Source: Thermoanaerobacterales bacterium UBA4880 (lineage in GTDB: Bacteria > Bacillota > Thermoanaerobacteria > Thermoanaerobacterales > UBA4877). From it: a DNA stretch of 64,000 bases. The position numbers and the translations under genes are program-made. Positions 53,238-62,273 of this stretch are shown in pieces. The stretch lies in contig DHDI01000002.1 of assembly GCA_002399285.1 (NCBI GenBank), positions 1-64,000 on the forward strand, read 5' to 3'. Within the stretch, counting starts at the first letter, position 1; every line of letters starts with the position of its first letter. The notes under the pieces are model-generated. The model did not search any database. It was not told the DNA's origin and saw only the letters and a program-made list of their open reading frames with translations.

Positions 53238-53908
53238 CTCGCAAACCTATGCCGGCCAATAACGGTTATTACTTGCCTGGACCATATCCAGCCGCTCGTG
53301 GCTTTAGCCGGATTGTAGTAATAGATCGCCCCGCCGGAAGGGTCCCAGCCGCTTAAAGCATCCCGTGCCGCCCTTATCGAATCGCTGTCCGGCTCCAGCC
53401 ACATCTGACCGTCCGCGACCGCAGTAAAGGCGCCCGGCTGATATATCACCCCGGAAATGGAATTGGGAAACTTAGAACTCTTCACCCTGTTTAAAATCAC
53501 GGCGCCGACAGCTACCTTCCCGACATACGGCTCGCCCCTCGCCTCACCGTGTATCAGCCTGGCCAGCACCATATAGTCGTCCCTGTTGGATACGCCCCGT
53601 GACGGAGACGCGGCGGATGCCGCAGTGATCCTCATTCCCAGAGCGCGTTTTGTCGCGTTGCCCATGATGCCGTCAGGCGTAATTCCATTCTTTTTTTGGA
53701 ATTTTATAACGGCCTGATACAGTTTTGCCCCATACACCGAGTCCAGAACGCCCTTATAATAACCCCAGTTTTTTAAATTCTTTTGCGCCTGCAATACCTC
53801 CCCTCCCTTGGATCCCCATGACAGGGAAGCACAGTAAGCCGCTCCCTCTATACCCATCGTCATTACCAAGATCATTGTCAAAAACAGACTTTTATATCTT
53901 CTCTGCAT
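53234..53908 (-). CDS. sleB: Spore cortex-lytic enzyme SleB
   Basis: The 224-residue enzyme has a signal peptide, a peptidoglycan-binding domain (GEVLQAQKNLKNWGYYKG..IKFQKKNGITPDGIMG, about 30-95) and a hydrolase_2 (SleB/CwlJ) domain. The latter has MVLARLIHGEARGEPYVGKVAV, AVILNRVKSSKFPNSISGVIYQPGAFT and GAIYYYNPAKA. It is a lytic transglycosylase that digests spore cortex during germination. GAGGAG precedes the start. Confidence 0.95.
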   Translation of the reverse strand: MQRRYKSLFLTMILVMTMGIEGAAYCASLSWGSKGGEVLQAQKNLKNWGYYKGVLDSVYGAKLYQAVIKFQKKNGITPDGIMGNATKRALGMRITAASAASPSRGVSNRDDYMVLARLIHGEARGEPYVGKVAVGAVILNRVKSSKFPNSISGVIYQPGAFTAVADGQMWLEPDSDSIRAARDALSGWDPSGGAIYYYNPAKATSGWIWSRQVITVIGRHRFAR

Positions 53909-54083
53909 GATATCTCCTCACAGTCTTCGATAATCATCATATTCTCTGTATAATCGCTATTTTTTGTCTAAAGCAGTATTTTTATTCTCAGTAGTTAATT
54001 CATATAATATATTAAAAAGACTGAAAATAATTTTACCGCGTCAACGGTATATATAATCAAATAAATATATGGGAGGGATAGCT

Positions 54084-55727
54084 TTGAAAGGGAAAACAGC
54101 GGTTTTAACGGTAGTGCTTCTTGTCTTGAGCATGGCCCTGTCCGCATGCGGAGTCCAAAACACCGGACAGAACAAGCAGCAGTCTTCACCCGGCGATCAG
54201 GTAAAACCGGCGGAGATAACGGCAAATCTGCAGACCGAACCTCAAAGTATAGATCCCGCAAAAAACACGGCCATCGACGGAGGTACCGTCATCTATCACG
54301 TCTTTGAGGGACTGACCCGCCTGGATAAAAACAACAAAGCCCAGCCCGCCGTGGCAAAGAGCTGGGATATATCGGCGGACAACCTCACCTACACGTTCCA
54401 TCTGCGGGACGGCGTCAAATGGTCCGACGGCACAGCCGTAACCGCAAAGGATTTTGAATATGCGTGGAAGAGAGTGCTGAACCCAGATACCGGCTCGGAG
54501 TATGCGTATCAGCTGTATTACATCAAGAATGGAGAGAAGTACAATACCGGCAAGGCAAAGGCCGAGGATGTCGGCGTTGCGGCCAAGGGCGACGGCACTT
54601 TAGTGCTTACCCTGGAGTCGCCCACGCCTTATATACTGGAACTTCTGGCATTCTTTACTTATATGCCCGTAAGGAAGGATATTGTGGAGGCACATCCCGA
54701 GGACTGGACACAGTCCCCCAATACTTATATAGGCGACGGGGCCTTTGTCATGGACGCCTGGAACCACAATGACTCTATCATCCTTGGAAAAAATCCTGAG
54801 TATTGGGATATTAAGAGGATCAAACCCGACAAAGTCACATTTTTGATGATAAACGACTCCAGCACCGAACTGGCGGAGTTTGAAAACGGCCGCCTTGACT
54901 TTGGAAGCAATCCGCCCGCCGATGATTTTCAGCGGCTGAAAGAGAAGGGCGTGCTGAACATAGACCCCAATCTGGCTACCTATGGGTATTTGTTCAATAC
55001 GAAGGCAGCGCCCTTTGACGACCCCAAGGTCAGAAAGGCATTTTCCCTGGCCATAGACAGAAAGGCCATAGTGGAAACGCCTCCGTCCACCGGCGAAAAA
55101 CCTGCGGGCGGATGGGTATCCCCCGGTATACCCGATGCGGACCCGACCAAGGACTTCAGGGACGTAGGTGGAAACTATTATGATATAGATAAGGCCGACG
55201 CCGAAGAGGCTCAGAAGCTGCTTTCCGAGGCCGGCTACCCCGGAGGCAAGGGCCTGCCTAAGGTAACGCTGCTGTATAATACCAGCGAGGATCATAAGCG
55301 GATAGCAGAGATGCTGCAGGAGATGTGGAAGAAAAACCTGGGCGTGGACGTGCAGCTTTCCAATGAGGAGTGGCAGGTATTTTTGCAGGACAGGGCAAAC
55401 GGCAAATATCAGCTGGCACGGCTGGGATGGTTTGCCGACTATATAGACCCCATGACCTTCCTCGACATGTTCACCACGGGCAGCGGCAACAATGACGCCG
55501 ATTGGAGTAATGCGGAATACGATAAGCTGATAGCCAAGGCCAAGCAGACAAACGATCCTGCCGAGCGCATGAAATACATGCATCAGGCCGAGGATATCCT
55601 CATGGACCAAATGGTGGTATTGCCCATATACTTCTATATAGACGACTACGTCGCGCAGACCAATCTCAAGGGGTATCACGAGGACCCGTTGGGATACAGT
55701 TATTTCCACGAGGCATATAAGGAATAG
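54084..55727 (+). CDS. Peptide ABC transporter substrate-binding lipoprotein (OppA-like)
   Basis: The 547-residue lipoprotein (lipobox ALSACG) has the SBP_bac_5 pattern: EPQSIDPAKNTAIDG, FEGLTRLD, WDISADNLTYTFHLRDGVKWSDG, AFSLAIDRKAI and a C-terminal DILMDQMVVLPIYFY. It binds oligopeptides outside the membrane. No permease or ATPase genes are adjacent, so it is an orphan binding protein. The TTG at 54084 is chosen for GGGAGGG six bases upstream. A close paralogue lies at 62274-63905. Confidence 0.9.
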   Translation: MKGKTAVLTVVLLVLSMALSACGVQNTGQNKQQSSPGDQVKPAEITANLQTEPQSIDPAKNTAIDGGTVIYHVFEGLTRLDKNNKAQPAVAKSWDISADNLTYTFHLRDGVKWSDGTAVTAKDFEYAWKRVLNPDTGSEYAYQLYYIKNGEKYNTGKAKAEDVGVAAKGDGTLVLTLESPTPYILELLAFFTYMPVRKDIVEAHPEDWTQSPNTYIGDGAFVMDAWNHNDSIILGKNPEYWDIKRIKPDKVTFLMINDSSTELAEFENGRLDFGSNPPADDFQRLKEKGVLNIDPNLATYGYLFNTKAAPFDDPKVRKAFSLAIDRKAIVETPPSTGEKPAGGWVSPGIPDADPTKDFRDVGGNYYDIDKADAEEAQKLLSEAGYPGGKGLPKVTLLYNTSEDHKRIAEMLQEMWKKNLGVDVQLSNEEWQVFLQDRANGKYQLARLGWFADYIDPMTFLDMFTTGSGNNDADWSNAEYDKLIAKAKQTNDPAERMKYMHQAEDILMDQMVVLPIYFYIDDYVAQTNLKGYHEDPLGYSYFHEAYKE

Positions 55728-55735
55728 GACATATA

Positions 55736-55776
55736 AAGATCAGTCTCCCGAAAGTTATGAGAGGCTGATCTTTTAT
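55736..55776. terminator. Bidirectional terminator after the oppA-like gene
   Basis: AAAGATCAG..CTC pairs with GAG..CTGATCTTTT, a long stem with Ts on both sides, serving the plus-strand gene and the converging minus-strand remnant. Confidence 0.75.
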
Positions 55777-55777
55777 G

Positions 55778-56650
55778 TTACTTTTCACCGCCGGTGGTCA
55801 GCGGAAATGTGACTTTCCAGTTTCCCTTCGTGTTCATCCTATTGGAATAGTAGTCTCCCAGCAGCTTATAGTTTGCTATCTCATCCGGTGAAACATCGAA
55901 GATGAATTCCTGATAGTCGGTGCGCTCGCCGGTATTCATATCCTCCGCAAAGGAAATACTGTCATAGAACACATTGTTTCCTCCGGCATCGGTCAGCCGA
56001 AGGTCCCCATGGGTATCCAGCGTCAGTTTATCCCGCGTCATTACCTGAATGTGCAATTCATCATTTATATAGCCTATCCCCGTTATATCCATGCCTTCTC
56101 CCGCGGAACATATGGGGTCTCCGGGAATCAGCACCGTATATGAGTCGGGTTCCCTTCCATTGACGGAGGAATATCCGACGACCGTATACTTAATTCCATA
56201 TCCCGAGTTGAGCACATATGTGTCCTCTGCTTTGACGGCCGAGGTTAGATCAAGCGGAATTGGGATATTCTCCTCAGTTACCTTGCGGCTAAGAAATTCC
56301 CTCACAGAAAACGTCACCTTACTTTTTCCCGGTGCAATGTCTTTGCCGTTCATTGTGGAGATAGTGATGAGAAAAGCCGCGGTATTGGTCTTTTCATCGA
56401 ATGCTGCCTGCGTGCAGTTTGCCGCGCTGTCAAAGGGAATATGCAAAGAATAGCTGTCAAACAGATCTGTGGCGGCATCCACCCTGCCTCCGGTGAGGTC
56501 GCGCATCGTTACGTAGATCTGCGCCGTGTCGCCGTGAATATGCGTAGATACGACCTCCATGCGGATGCCGTTGTCATCGCAGGATTCCTCTATGGGAATG
56601 AAATACTGTGCGGCCGCCGGCGAAACCCCCCTCTCTACAATTAATACCTT
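55778..56650 (-). pseudogene. DUF4179-like protein, 5'-truncated
   Basis: The frame resembles the C-terminal extracytoplasmic part of DUF4179-type membrane/anti-sigma-like proteins (IYVTMRDLTGGRVDAATDLFD, VTFSVREFLSRK, DEIANYKLLGDYY). The frame stays open upstream of the first ATG (56560) to 56650 with family-like residues (AAQYFIPIEESC), but no start codon or ribosome site exists there and a stop abuts it. The membrane-anchored N-terminus is therefore missing and the gene is probably dead. Confidence in the family is moderate. Confidence 0.55.
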
Positions 56651-56659
56651 TTAAAGATA

Positions 56660-56692
56660 TTAAAATGGCATGGTCTTAATGGCCATGCCTCT
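56660..56692 (-). terminator. Terminator of spoIIR
   Basis: GGCATGG-loop-CCATGCC followed by ATTTTAATA on the minus strand, about 30 bp after the spoIIR stop. Confidence 0.7.
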
Positions 56693-56720
56693 ATATCATA
56701 TATTAAATTTCACCGCCGCC

Positions 56721-57377
56721 TTAATCAAGCGCCTTCTTTTGGAATGCAAGCTTGAATGTATCCGTGACCTTGCTTGCGATGTTCTCTATTATTTCAACGC
56801 CCTTCAGCCTGATCTGCGGTTTGTCGGTGGATATCTGCTCGATCTCCTTATCCGTAAGAACCTTGGACAGTTCCTCCTTGGTCTTGGCATCGGCCTGGCC
56901 GTGAGCCACGTCTATGAAACAGAGGGGCGGAAACATCACGCACCACCAGTTCTTGCCCTTGCCCTCGCCTATTACCACGCGCAGCGCGTCATAGTCGCCT
57001 GCCGGCAGGGTAATGTCTCCATAGGACTTCACCGGAAATTCGTATCTTCCCATGGCCACCGTGACAGGGTAATCATATCCCTCGCGCCTTATTACCTCCT
57101 GCGCCCTGCTGGAGATCTCGTCCAGCCGTCCGCTGATTATCCTGCCCGCATCCTCTTTGCTGTCGGCACCGGCAAGGCAGCCGCTGAGATAGCCCGTGAC
57201 CGCATCCTTCACTTTAAGCTTTAACTGCTGGTCTTGCGGATCATCGCTGTTGGCTATGCAGTGAAACCTGAGCAGCTTGCCGGACAGGTCCTGTTGCAGG
57301 CTGTCCTGCGGCATGATATACCCTGTAAGCAATGCGGTCATCATTATTACCGTTAATATCACGGCTGTCCATTTCAT
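56721..57377 (-). CDS. spoIIR: Stage II sporulation protein R
   Basis: The 218-residue exported protein (signal peptide 1-22) shows the SpoIIR block LLRFHCIANSDDPQDQQLKLKVKDAV (about 35-60) and WWCVMFPPLCFIDVAHG (about 145). It is made in the forespore and triggers SpoIIGA to activate pro-sigma-E in the mother cell. A sigma-F-like promoter sits about 30-60 bp upstream. Confidence 0.95.
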   Translation of the reverse strand: MKWTAVILTVIMMTALLTGYIMPQDSLQQDLSGKLLRFHCIANSDDPQDQQLKLKVKDAVTGYLSGCLAGADSKEDAGRIISGRLDEISSRAQEVIRREGYDYPVTVAMGRYEFPVKSYGDITLPAGDYDALRVVIGEGKGKNWWCVMFPPLCFIDVAHGQADAKTKEELSKVLTDKEIEQISTDKPQIRLKGVEIIENIASKVTDTFKLAFQKKALD

Positions 57378-57407
57378 ACAAAAACCCCACCTTTCTTCGC
57401 TATTTAG

Positions 57408-57437
57408 AATTATTAACAGCAGGCAGGGATTTTATAC
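57408..57437 (-). promoter_or_regulatory. Sigma-F-like promoter of spoIIR
   Basis: GTATA (57433-57437), 15 bp, GTTAATAATT (57408-57417) on the minus strand resemble the sigma-F pattern GYATA/GGNNANAHT. This fits the known forespore expression of spoIIR. Confidence 0.5.
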
Positions 57438-57453
57438 ATTTATAGAAATATTT

Positions 57454-58182
57454 CTATTCAAGTATACTTTTCGCCATGGCAAGATCTTCCGGCTTATCGA
57501 CGTCGTTTCCGATCTCGGCATAATCCGAGATTATGGCTTTGGCCGTTATATTGAGCATACCGCATACCTTTTTTTCCACCATCTCTATGGTAAGATTTTT
57601 ACATAAATAGGCAAATATGAGTCCAGGCCCCAACAGAGTCCCCATTTTCATAGGATTTTTCCTGTTTTCAATGGCATGGCGCATGACCGGCATACACCGT
57701 TCTATAATGGACGGATTCAAATAAAAAATATTGCCGCCGGTGAAGGTACCGTCTTTCAAGGTTACATACGTTCTCTTGGCTCCGGGAAATTTCTGCTCGC
57801 ACACATTTTTAGCAACAATGGGATAGCAAAAGTCCACGCCCACCCCTTCGGACTTTTCTATGAAATCCCTTATGGCATCCGAGGTGATGTAGGGTATATC
57901 GCCCGCCATGATAATAATGCGGCTGTCGCCCGCAAATCTCTCTATACCCCTCATGACGTTCTCAAGAATATCCGGATTTCCCTCCGCAAACTCCAGTCCA
58001 TTCGCGTCGCAAAATCTGCCGACTTCTCCGTTTCCCACGGCAAGGATCCTATCGATCATACCGGAGCCCTCGGCGGCGTCCGCCACATAGGACAGCATCG
58101 GTTTGCCGTTTATATCGGCCAGTGCTTTGCCCGGTATCTTTTCCGTTTCGCTGTTTCCCGCTAAGATTACAGCATTTAACAT
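57454..58182 (-). CDS. MobA-like nucleotidyltransferase
   Basis: The 242-residue protein has an NTP-transferase fold: MLNAVILAGNSETEKIPGKALADINGKPMLSYV (nucleotide and metal loop), IIMAGDIPYITSDAI and GGNIFYLNPSII. The family moves nucleotides onto sugars or phosphates; this one has no assigned substrate. It lies between a GntR regulator and spoIIR, and is probably cotranscribed with ispE and gntR (gaps of 12 bp or less). Confidence 0.8.
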   Translation of the reverse strand: MLNAVILAGNSETEKIPGKALADINGKPMLSYVADAAEGSGMIDRILAVGNGEVGRFCDANGLEFAEGNPDILENVMRGIERFAGDSRIIIMAGDIPYITSDAIRDFIEKSEGVGVDFCYPIVAKNVCEQKFPGAKRTYVTLKDGTFTGGNIFYLNPSIIERCMPVMRHAIENRKNPMKMGTLLGPGLIFAYLCKNLTIEMVEKKVCGMLNITAKAIISDYAEIGNDVDKPEDLAMAKSILE

Positions 58183-58194
58183 AATTAACCACCT

Positions 58195-58872
58195 TTATCT
58201 AGTATCGGTTTTGTTGAGAGATTTCAAAAAGTCCTCTCTGGTCGACTCCATATGCTTTTCCGCCGCCCTTCTTGCGGCTCCGGGAGCACGTCTCTTTATG
58301 GCCTCGAGTACGCTGCCATGCTCGAGTATCAGTTTGCTCGGCCTGCTGTAAGCTTCAAGGTACATCATTCTGAACCGCTTCAGCTGTTCCTGCAGATTGC
58401 TGTATACCTGTATCAGCCTGTCATTTCTGGTCGACTGAAATATCAGATTGTGAAACTGCGTATCCGTATCCATTATACCCTTTATATCGCCGTTATCTAC
58501 ATAGACCTTGAAATTTTCCATGACGTCCGAGAGCGAGCGCAGTTCCTCATCCGACATCCTCTCCGCGGCAAGGGACGCGGCCAGGCCCTCCAGCACGGTC
58601 CTTACCTCAAAATCATCCATTATATCCTTCTGTGAGAGATCGGATACATAGACGCCCTTCCTCGGCACCATGACGACAAGCCCTTCCATCTCCAGCTTCC
58701 TTAAGGCCTCCCTCACGGGCGTACGGCTGACTCCCAATTTTGACGCCAGCTGCACCTCCATGAGCCGCTCGCCGGGTTTATATTTGCCTGACATAATGGC
58801 CTCCTTGGTATAATCGAATACCAGATCCCTCAAAGGTTTATAAGATTCGACAGGATTAAAATCATCATCCAT
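58195..58872 (-). CDS. GntR/FadR-family transcriptional regulator
   Basis: The 225-residue regulator has a winged helix (YKPGERLMEVQLASKLGVSRTPVREALRKLEMEGLVVMVPRKGVYVS, about 35-80) and a C-terminal FCD ligand domain. The effector is unknown. It follows ispE by 11 bp. The ATG at 58872 (AGGTGAG six bases upstream) is preferred over the one at 58878. Confidence 0.88.
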   Translation of the reverse strand: MDDDFNPVESYKPLRDLVFDYTKEAIMSGKYKPGERLMEVQLASKLGVSRTPVREALRKLEMEGLVVMVPRKGVYVSDLSQKDIMDDFEVRTVLEGLAASLAAERMSDEELRSLSDVMENFKVYVDNGDIKGIMDTDTQFHNLIFQSTRNDRLIQVYSNLQEQLKRFRMMYLEAYSRPSKLILEHGSVLEAIKRRAPGAARRAAEKHMESTREDFLKSLNKTDTR

Positions 58873-58883
58873 ACACATCTCAC

Positions 58884-59696
58884 CTAGATCGTTTTAGTAT
58901 AGTAAACAAAAGGATATTTCCTTTTGAGAACCTCATACGCTCTCATCAAAGTATTCCGGCTGCGGAAAATGCCGAAGACTGCCGAACCGCTCCCTGTCAT
59001 CATGGCTGCGGCGGCACCGCGTTCCACAAGATCCCTCTTTATATCCCCGATGGAAGGCAGTACCTTGAAGGCGGCTGTCTCCAGTACATTCACCATGTCG
59101 CTGGTATCTAAGGAAAGATAATTATCCAGAAAACTGCCGATATCACCGTGACTATATTCCATGCCGTCGAGCATACCGTATATCTTCTTGGTCGAAATGG
59201 AGGCCTTGGGCTTTATAATGAGCAGATCCACAGAGATCGGCCGCAGGGCAGTGATCACTTCGCCCCTGCCCTCTGCCAGCGCCATTCCTCCCTCTATGAA
59301 GAAGGGAACGTCGCTGCCTACCTCGGCCGCGATGCCCTCGAGCTGCCTACCGGTCTTGCCGAGATGCCATAATCTGTTCAGTCCCACGAGCACCCGTGCC
59401 GCGTCGGAGCTGCCGCCTCCCATCCCCGAACCTATCGGGATATGCTTCTTTATACGTATATATGCGCCTAAGCCGGTCCTGTCCCCCCTGAGGAGACAGG
59501 CGGCTTTATAAGCTAAGTTTATCTCTTCCGGCATATTCGTCATGTCCACCCGTATGCCCCTCGATGCAGGCCTTATGTATACCGTGTCATGCAGGCCTAT
59601 GGTATGCATGACCGTCACTATATCGTGATACCCGTCGTCACGCCGGCCTAAGACGTCAAGAAAAAGATTTATTTTTGCATGTGCTTTTAAAAACAT
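58884..59696 (-). CDS. ispE: 4-diphosphocytidyl-2-C-methyl-D-erythritol kinase
   Basis: The 270-residue GHMP kinase of the MEP isoprenoid pathway has HAKINLFLDVLGRRDDGYHDIVTVM at the start, the ATP-binding HIPIGSGMGGGSSDAARVL (about 90-110) and GSGSAVFG at the C-terminus. It phosphorylates CDP-methylerythritol. First gene of a small operon with gntR, the nucleotidyltransferase and probably spoIIR. Confidence 0.95.
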   Translation of the reverse strand: MFLKAHAKINLFLDVLGRRDDGYHDIVTVMHTIGLHDTVYIRPASRGIRVDMTNMPEEINLAYKAACLLRGDRTGLGAYIRIKKHIPIGSGMGGGSSDAARVLVGLNRLWHLGKTGRQLEGIAAEVGSDVPFFIEGGMALAEGRGEVITALRPISVDLLIIKPKASISTKKIYGMLDGMEYSHGDIGSFLDNYLSLDTSDMVNVLETAAFKVLPSIGDIKRDLVERGAAAAMMTGSGSAVFGIFRSRNTLMRAYEVLKRKYPFVYYTKTI

Positions 59697-59768
59697 GGAT
59701 TACCCCTTATATTAGAGTTTTATTATATATGTCTCAATTATAATCATTTATCGAATGCCTGTAAATAG

Positions 59769-59796
59769 AAAAACAGCCGCCCTGTTATAGGCGGCC
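59769..59796 (-). terminator. Terminator of the tdh-kbl operon
   Basis: GCCGCC-loop-GGCGGC followed on the minus strand by GTTTTTC, located beyond repeat D after the kbl stop. Confidence 0.75.
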
Positions 59797-59870
59797 CAGA
59801 TCAATGCCAAAGTCGCGCAATCGCAAAATTGCCCTGCACGATTTGCCACGGTCTGTCAGTTTGTTACAAA
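59797..59870 (+). repeat. Dispersed repeat, short form, copy D
   Basis: CAGATCAATGCCAAAGTCGC..GCACGATTTGCCACGGTCTG..TTACAA matches copy B with about 97 internal bases missing. It fills exactly the space between the kbl stop codon (59871-59873) and the operon terminator, so it is transcribed as 3' UTR. Confidence 0.65.
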
Positions 59871-61049
59871 TTATATTATATTCAGTTTCTTGCCCACCTT
59901 GCCGAACACCTTGAGTGCAAAGTCCAGATCGTCTTTGGTATGCCCGGCGGTGACTATCGTCCTCACCCTGGCCTTGCCCATCGGCACCGTAGGATATACT
60001 ATGCTCTGAGCAAAGACTCCTTCCTCGAACAGGCTGTCGCTGAGCGTATTCGCCAGTTTGCTGTCGCCCACCAATACGGGCGTTATCGGGGTCTCGCTGT
60101 GTCCCGTATCAAAGCCCATGTCCTTAAGAGCGGCTTTGAAGTACCTCGTGTTATCCCATAGCCTGTCGGTATAGGATGTGTCGGTCGAGAGTATGTCTAT
60201 CGCGGCTATGCAGGCTGCCGTGGCACCCGGCGTCATCGCCGTGCTGAAGAGCAGGGGCCGGCCTCTTTGTATGAGATAATCCTTGAGCTCCTGCCTCCCT
60301 GCCACATATCCTCCCACCACTCCTATGGCCTTGGAAAGCGTGCCTATCTGAACGTCCACCCTGCCGTGCAGGTTGAAATGATCCACCGAGCCTCTTCCGC
60401 TTCTGCCCAATACGCCGCTGGCATGGGCATCGTCCACATACGTCATTGCTCCGTATTTCTCAGCCAGCTCTACTATCTCCGGAAGTTTTGCTATATCTCC
60501 GTCCATGCTGAATACGCCGTCGGTTATTATCAGCTTGTGATCATATGCCGAACAATCCTTGAGCACCCGCTCAAGGTCCCTCATATCGCTGTGTTTGAAG
60601 CGCTTTACGTCCGCCTTGCTCAGCCTGCAGCCGTCTATTATGCTGGCATGATTGAGCTCGTCGGATATTATGACGTCGCCGGCATCCACAAGAGCGGCAA
60701 TGGTACCCATGTTGGCAGTAAATCCCGACTGATATACGGTGACTGCTTCGACTCCCTTGAATTTTGCAAGCTTTTTCTCCAGTTCCTCATGGATGCTCAT
60801 GTTGCCTATTATCGTTCTGACCGCTCCTGCGCCTGCGCCGTACTTCTCCGTAGCCGCAATCGTAGCCTCTTTCAGTTTCGGATTATTGGCCAGGCCAAGG
60901 TAGTTGTTGGACGACAGGTTGACGACCTCCTTGCCGTTGATCACCGATCTTGCGCCCTGAGGACTGCTCAGCACCTTGAGATCATGATAGAGCCCCTGCT
61001 CCTTCAGATCCGCGATCTTGTCCTTTAAAAACTCCAACTGGTTTGCCAC
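59871..61049 (-). CDS. kbl: Glycine C-acetyltransferase (2-amino-3-ketobutyrate CoA ligase)
   Basis: The 392-residue PLP enzyme cleaves 2-amino-3-ketobutyrate with CoA to glycine and acetyl-CoA. Features are [37 protein letters not shown], the PLP lysine in [16 protein letters not shown] (about 240) and FSTAMTPGA. It follows tdh by 45 bp, the usual threonine-degradation pair. Confidence 0.95.
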   Translation of the reverse strand: MANQLEFLKDKIADLKEQGLYHDLKVLSSPQGARSVINGKEVVNLSSNNYLGLANNPKLKEATIAATEKYGAGAGAVRTIIGNMSIHEELEKKLAKFKGVEAVTVYQSGFTANMGTIAALVDAGDVIISDELNHASIIDGCRLSKADVKRFKHSDMRDLERVLKDCSAYDHKLIITDGVFSMDGDIAKLPEIVELAEKYGAMTYVDDAHASGVLGRSGRGSVDHFNLHGRVDVQIGTLSKAIGVVGGYVAGRQELKDYLIQRGRPLLFSTAMTPGATAACIAAIDILSTDTSYTDRLWDNTRYFKAALKDMGFDTGHSETPITPVLVGDSKLANTLSDSLFEEGVFAQSIVYPTVPMGKARVRTIVTAGHTKDDLDFALKVFGKVGKKLNII

Positions 61050-61094
61050 ATCTATCCCTCCTTAAATATTATTCCTGATCATGCCATACTGTAA

Positions 61095-62123
61095 TTATGG
61101 CAGCAGGACCACCTTGCCGCAGTTGCCAGCGACCATCAGGTCCAGACCCTTCTTATAGTCGTCCAACGGCATCCTGTGCGTGATGATGGGGGCGACGTCT
61201 ATCTTGCCCGAATCCAAAAATGCCCTGACATTGTACCATGTATCCCACAATTTCCTTCCGGTGACGCCGATTATGGTTATTCCCTTGAAGACCATATCGT
61301 TTCCCCAGTCAAAGGAAATATTGTTATCGGGCACTCCCAGCGCCACCATGACGCCGCCGGAGCGCATTGCCTTCAAGGCCTGGCTTATTGCCGTGTTGTT
61401 GCCGGACATCTCCAGGACGACGTCCACGCCCCGTCCGCCCGTGGCCTTACGGGTCTCGGAAACCACATCCTGTTTGATCGGATTCAGCGCCAGATCCGAA
61501 CCCATCTTGACCGAAAGATCTCTTCTGTAATCGTTTACTTCGCTGGTAAACACCGCCACGGCTCCCGCGGCCTTTGCCACCTGTATCGTCAGCAAACCGA
61601 TAGGTCCGCAGCCGGTAACCAGAACAGTCTTGCCTACCAGATCCGTCGAAAGCGCCGTATGTACCGCGTTGCCCAAGGGCTCCTGTATGGACGCCACATC
61701 CGGCGGCAGCGAAGCAGCATTTTTCCATGCGTTTACGGCAGGTATCTTGACATATTCGGCAAAACAGCCGTCCATGTCCACTCCCAGTATGGACAGATCC
61801 TGGCATACGTCGGCATGGCCGGTCCTGCACTGATAGCACTTGCCGCATACCACATGGGTCTCCGCCGACACATAGTCGCCGACCTTTACGTCTTCGACAT
61901 CCTTGCCTGCCTCCACCACTTCGCCGCTGAACTCATGGCCCATGGTCTGAGGTGGATTTATCTTAGCCTTGGCCCAATCGTTCCACACATAAATATGGGC
62001 ATCCGTTCCGCAGATCGAAGTTGCCTTTACCTTGACCAGTATTTCACCGGGGCCGGGCTTCGGCACCGGAATATCAACCATCTCCGCTCCCGGAGCAGGT
62101 TTCAGTTTTCTGACAGCCTTCAT
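61095..62123 (-). CDS. tdh: L-threonine 3-dehydrogenase
   Basis: The 342-residue zinc-dependent alcohol dehydrogenase family member has CGTDAHIYVWNDWA (catalytic zinc, about 38-52), GHEFSGEVVEAG, structural zinc CGKCYQCRTGHADVC (about 95-109) and a Rossmann VLVTGCGPIGLL (about 170). It oxidises threonine to 2-amino-3-ketobutyrate for Kbl. First gene of the pair. Confidence 0.95.
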   Translation of the reverse strand: MKAVRKLKPAPGAEMVDIPVPKPGPGEILVKVKATSICGTDAHIYVWNDWAKAKINPPQTMGHEFSGEVVEAGKDVEDVKVGDYVSAETHVVCGKCYQCRTGHADVCQDLSILGVDMDGCFAEYVKIPAVNAWKNAASLPPDVASIQEPLGNAVHTALSTDLVGKTVLVTGCGPIGLLTIQVAKAAGAVAVFTSEVNDYRRDLSVKMGSDLALNPIKQDVVSETRKATGGRGVDVVLEMSGNNTAISQALKAMRSGGVMVALGVPDNNISFDWGNDMVFKGITIIGVTGRKLWDTWYNVRAFLDSGKIDVAPIITHRMPLDDYKKGLDLMVAGNCGKVVLLP

Positions 62124-62158
62124 AAAAATCCCCCCATATCATTTTTATTTCTCCTTTT

Positions 62159-62187
62159 ATTTTAAACCTTATAAATATTTATGTAAA
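62159..62187 (-). promoter_or_regulatory. Promoter of tdh-kbl
   Basis: TTTACA (62182-62187), 17 bp, TAAAAT (62159-62164) on the minus strand; the tdh ATG follows about 36 bp downstream with a GGGGGG ribosome site. Confidence 0.65.
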
Positions 62188-62232
62188 GACATAAAATCGC
62201 TTCCTGTCCACGTACGGCGCACAAAAAACCTC

Positions 62233-62262
62233 AAAAAAAGACGGCTCGAAACGAACCGTCTT
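62233..62262 (-). terminator. Terminator of the second oppA-like gene
   Basis: AGACGGTTCG-loop-CGAGCCGTCT followed by TTTTTTT on the minus strand, 11 bp after the stop codon. Confidence 0.85.
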
Positions 62263-62273
62263 TACGCTGTCTG

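Noticed and set aside
54600-55709. 369-codon ORF antisense to the first oppA-like gene, and a similar one (381 codons) antisense to the second.
   Set aside because: Both mirror the same strongly coding paralogous genes; the antisense similarity is a by-product of the paralogy.
61176-62165. 329-codon plus-strand ORF over tdh.
   Set aside because: tdh has full motifs on the other strand; the antisense frame has no start signals.
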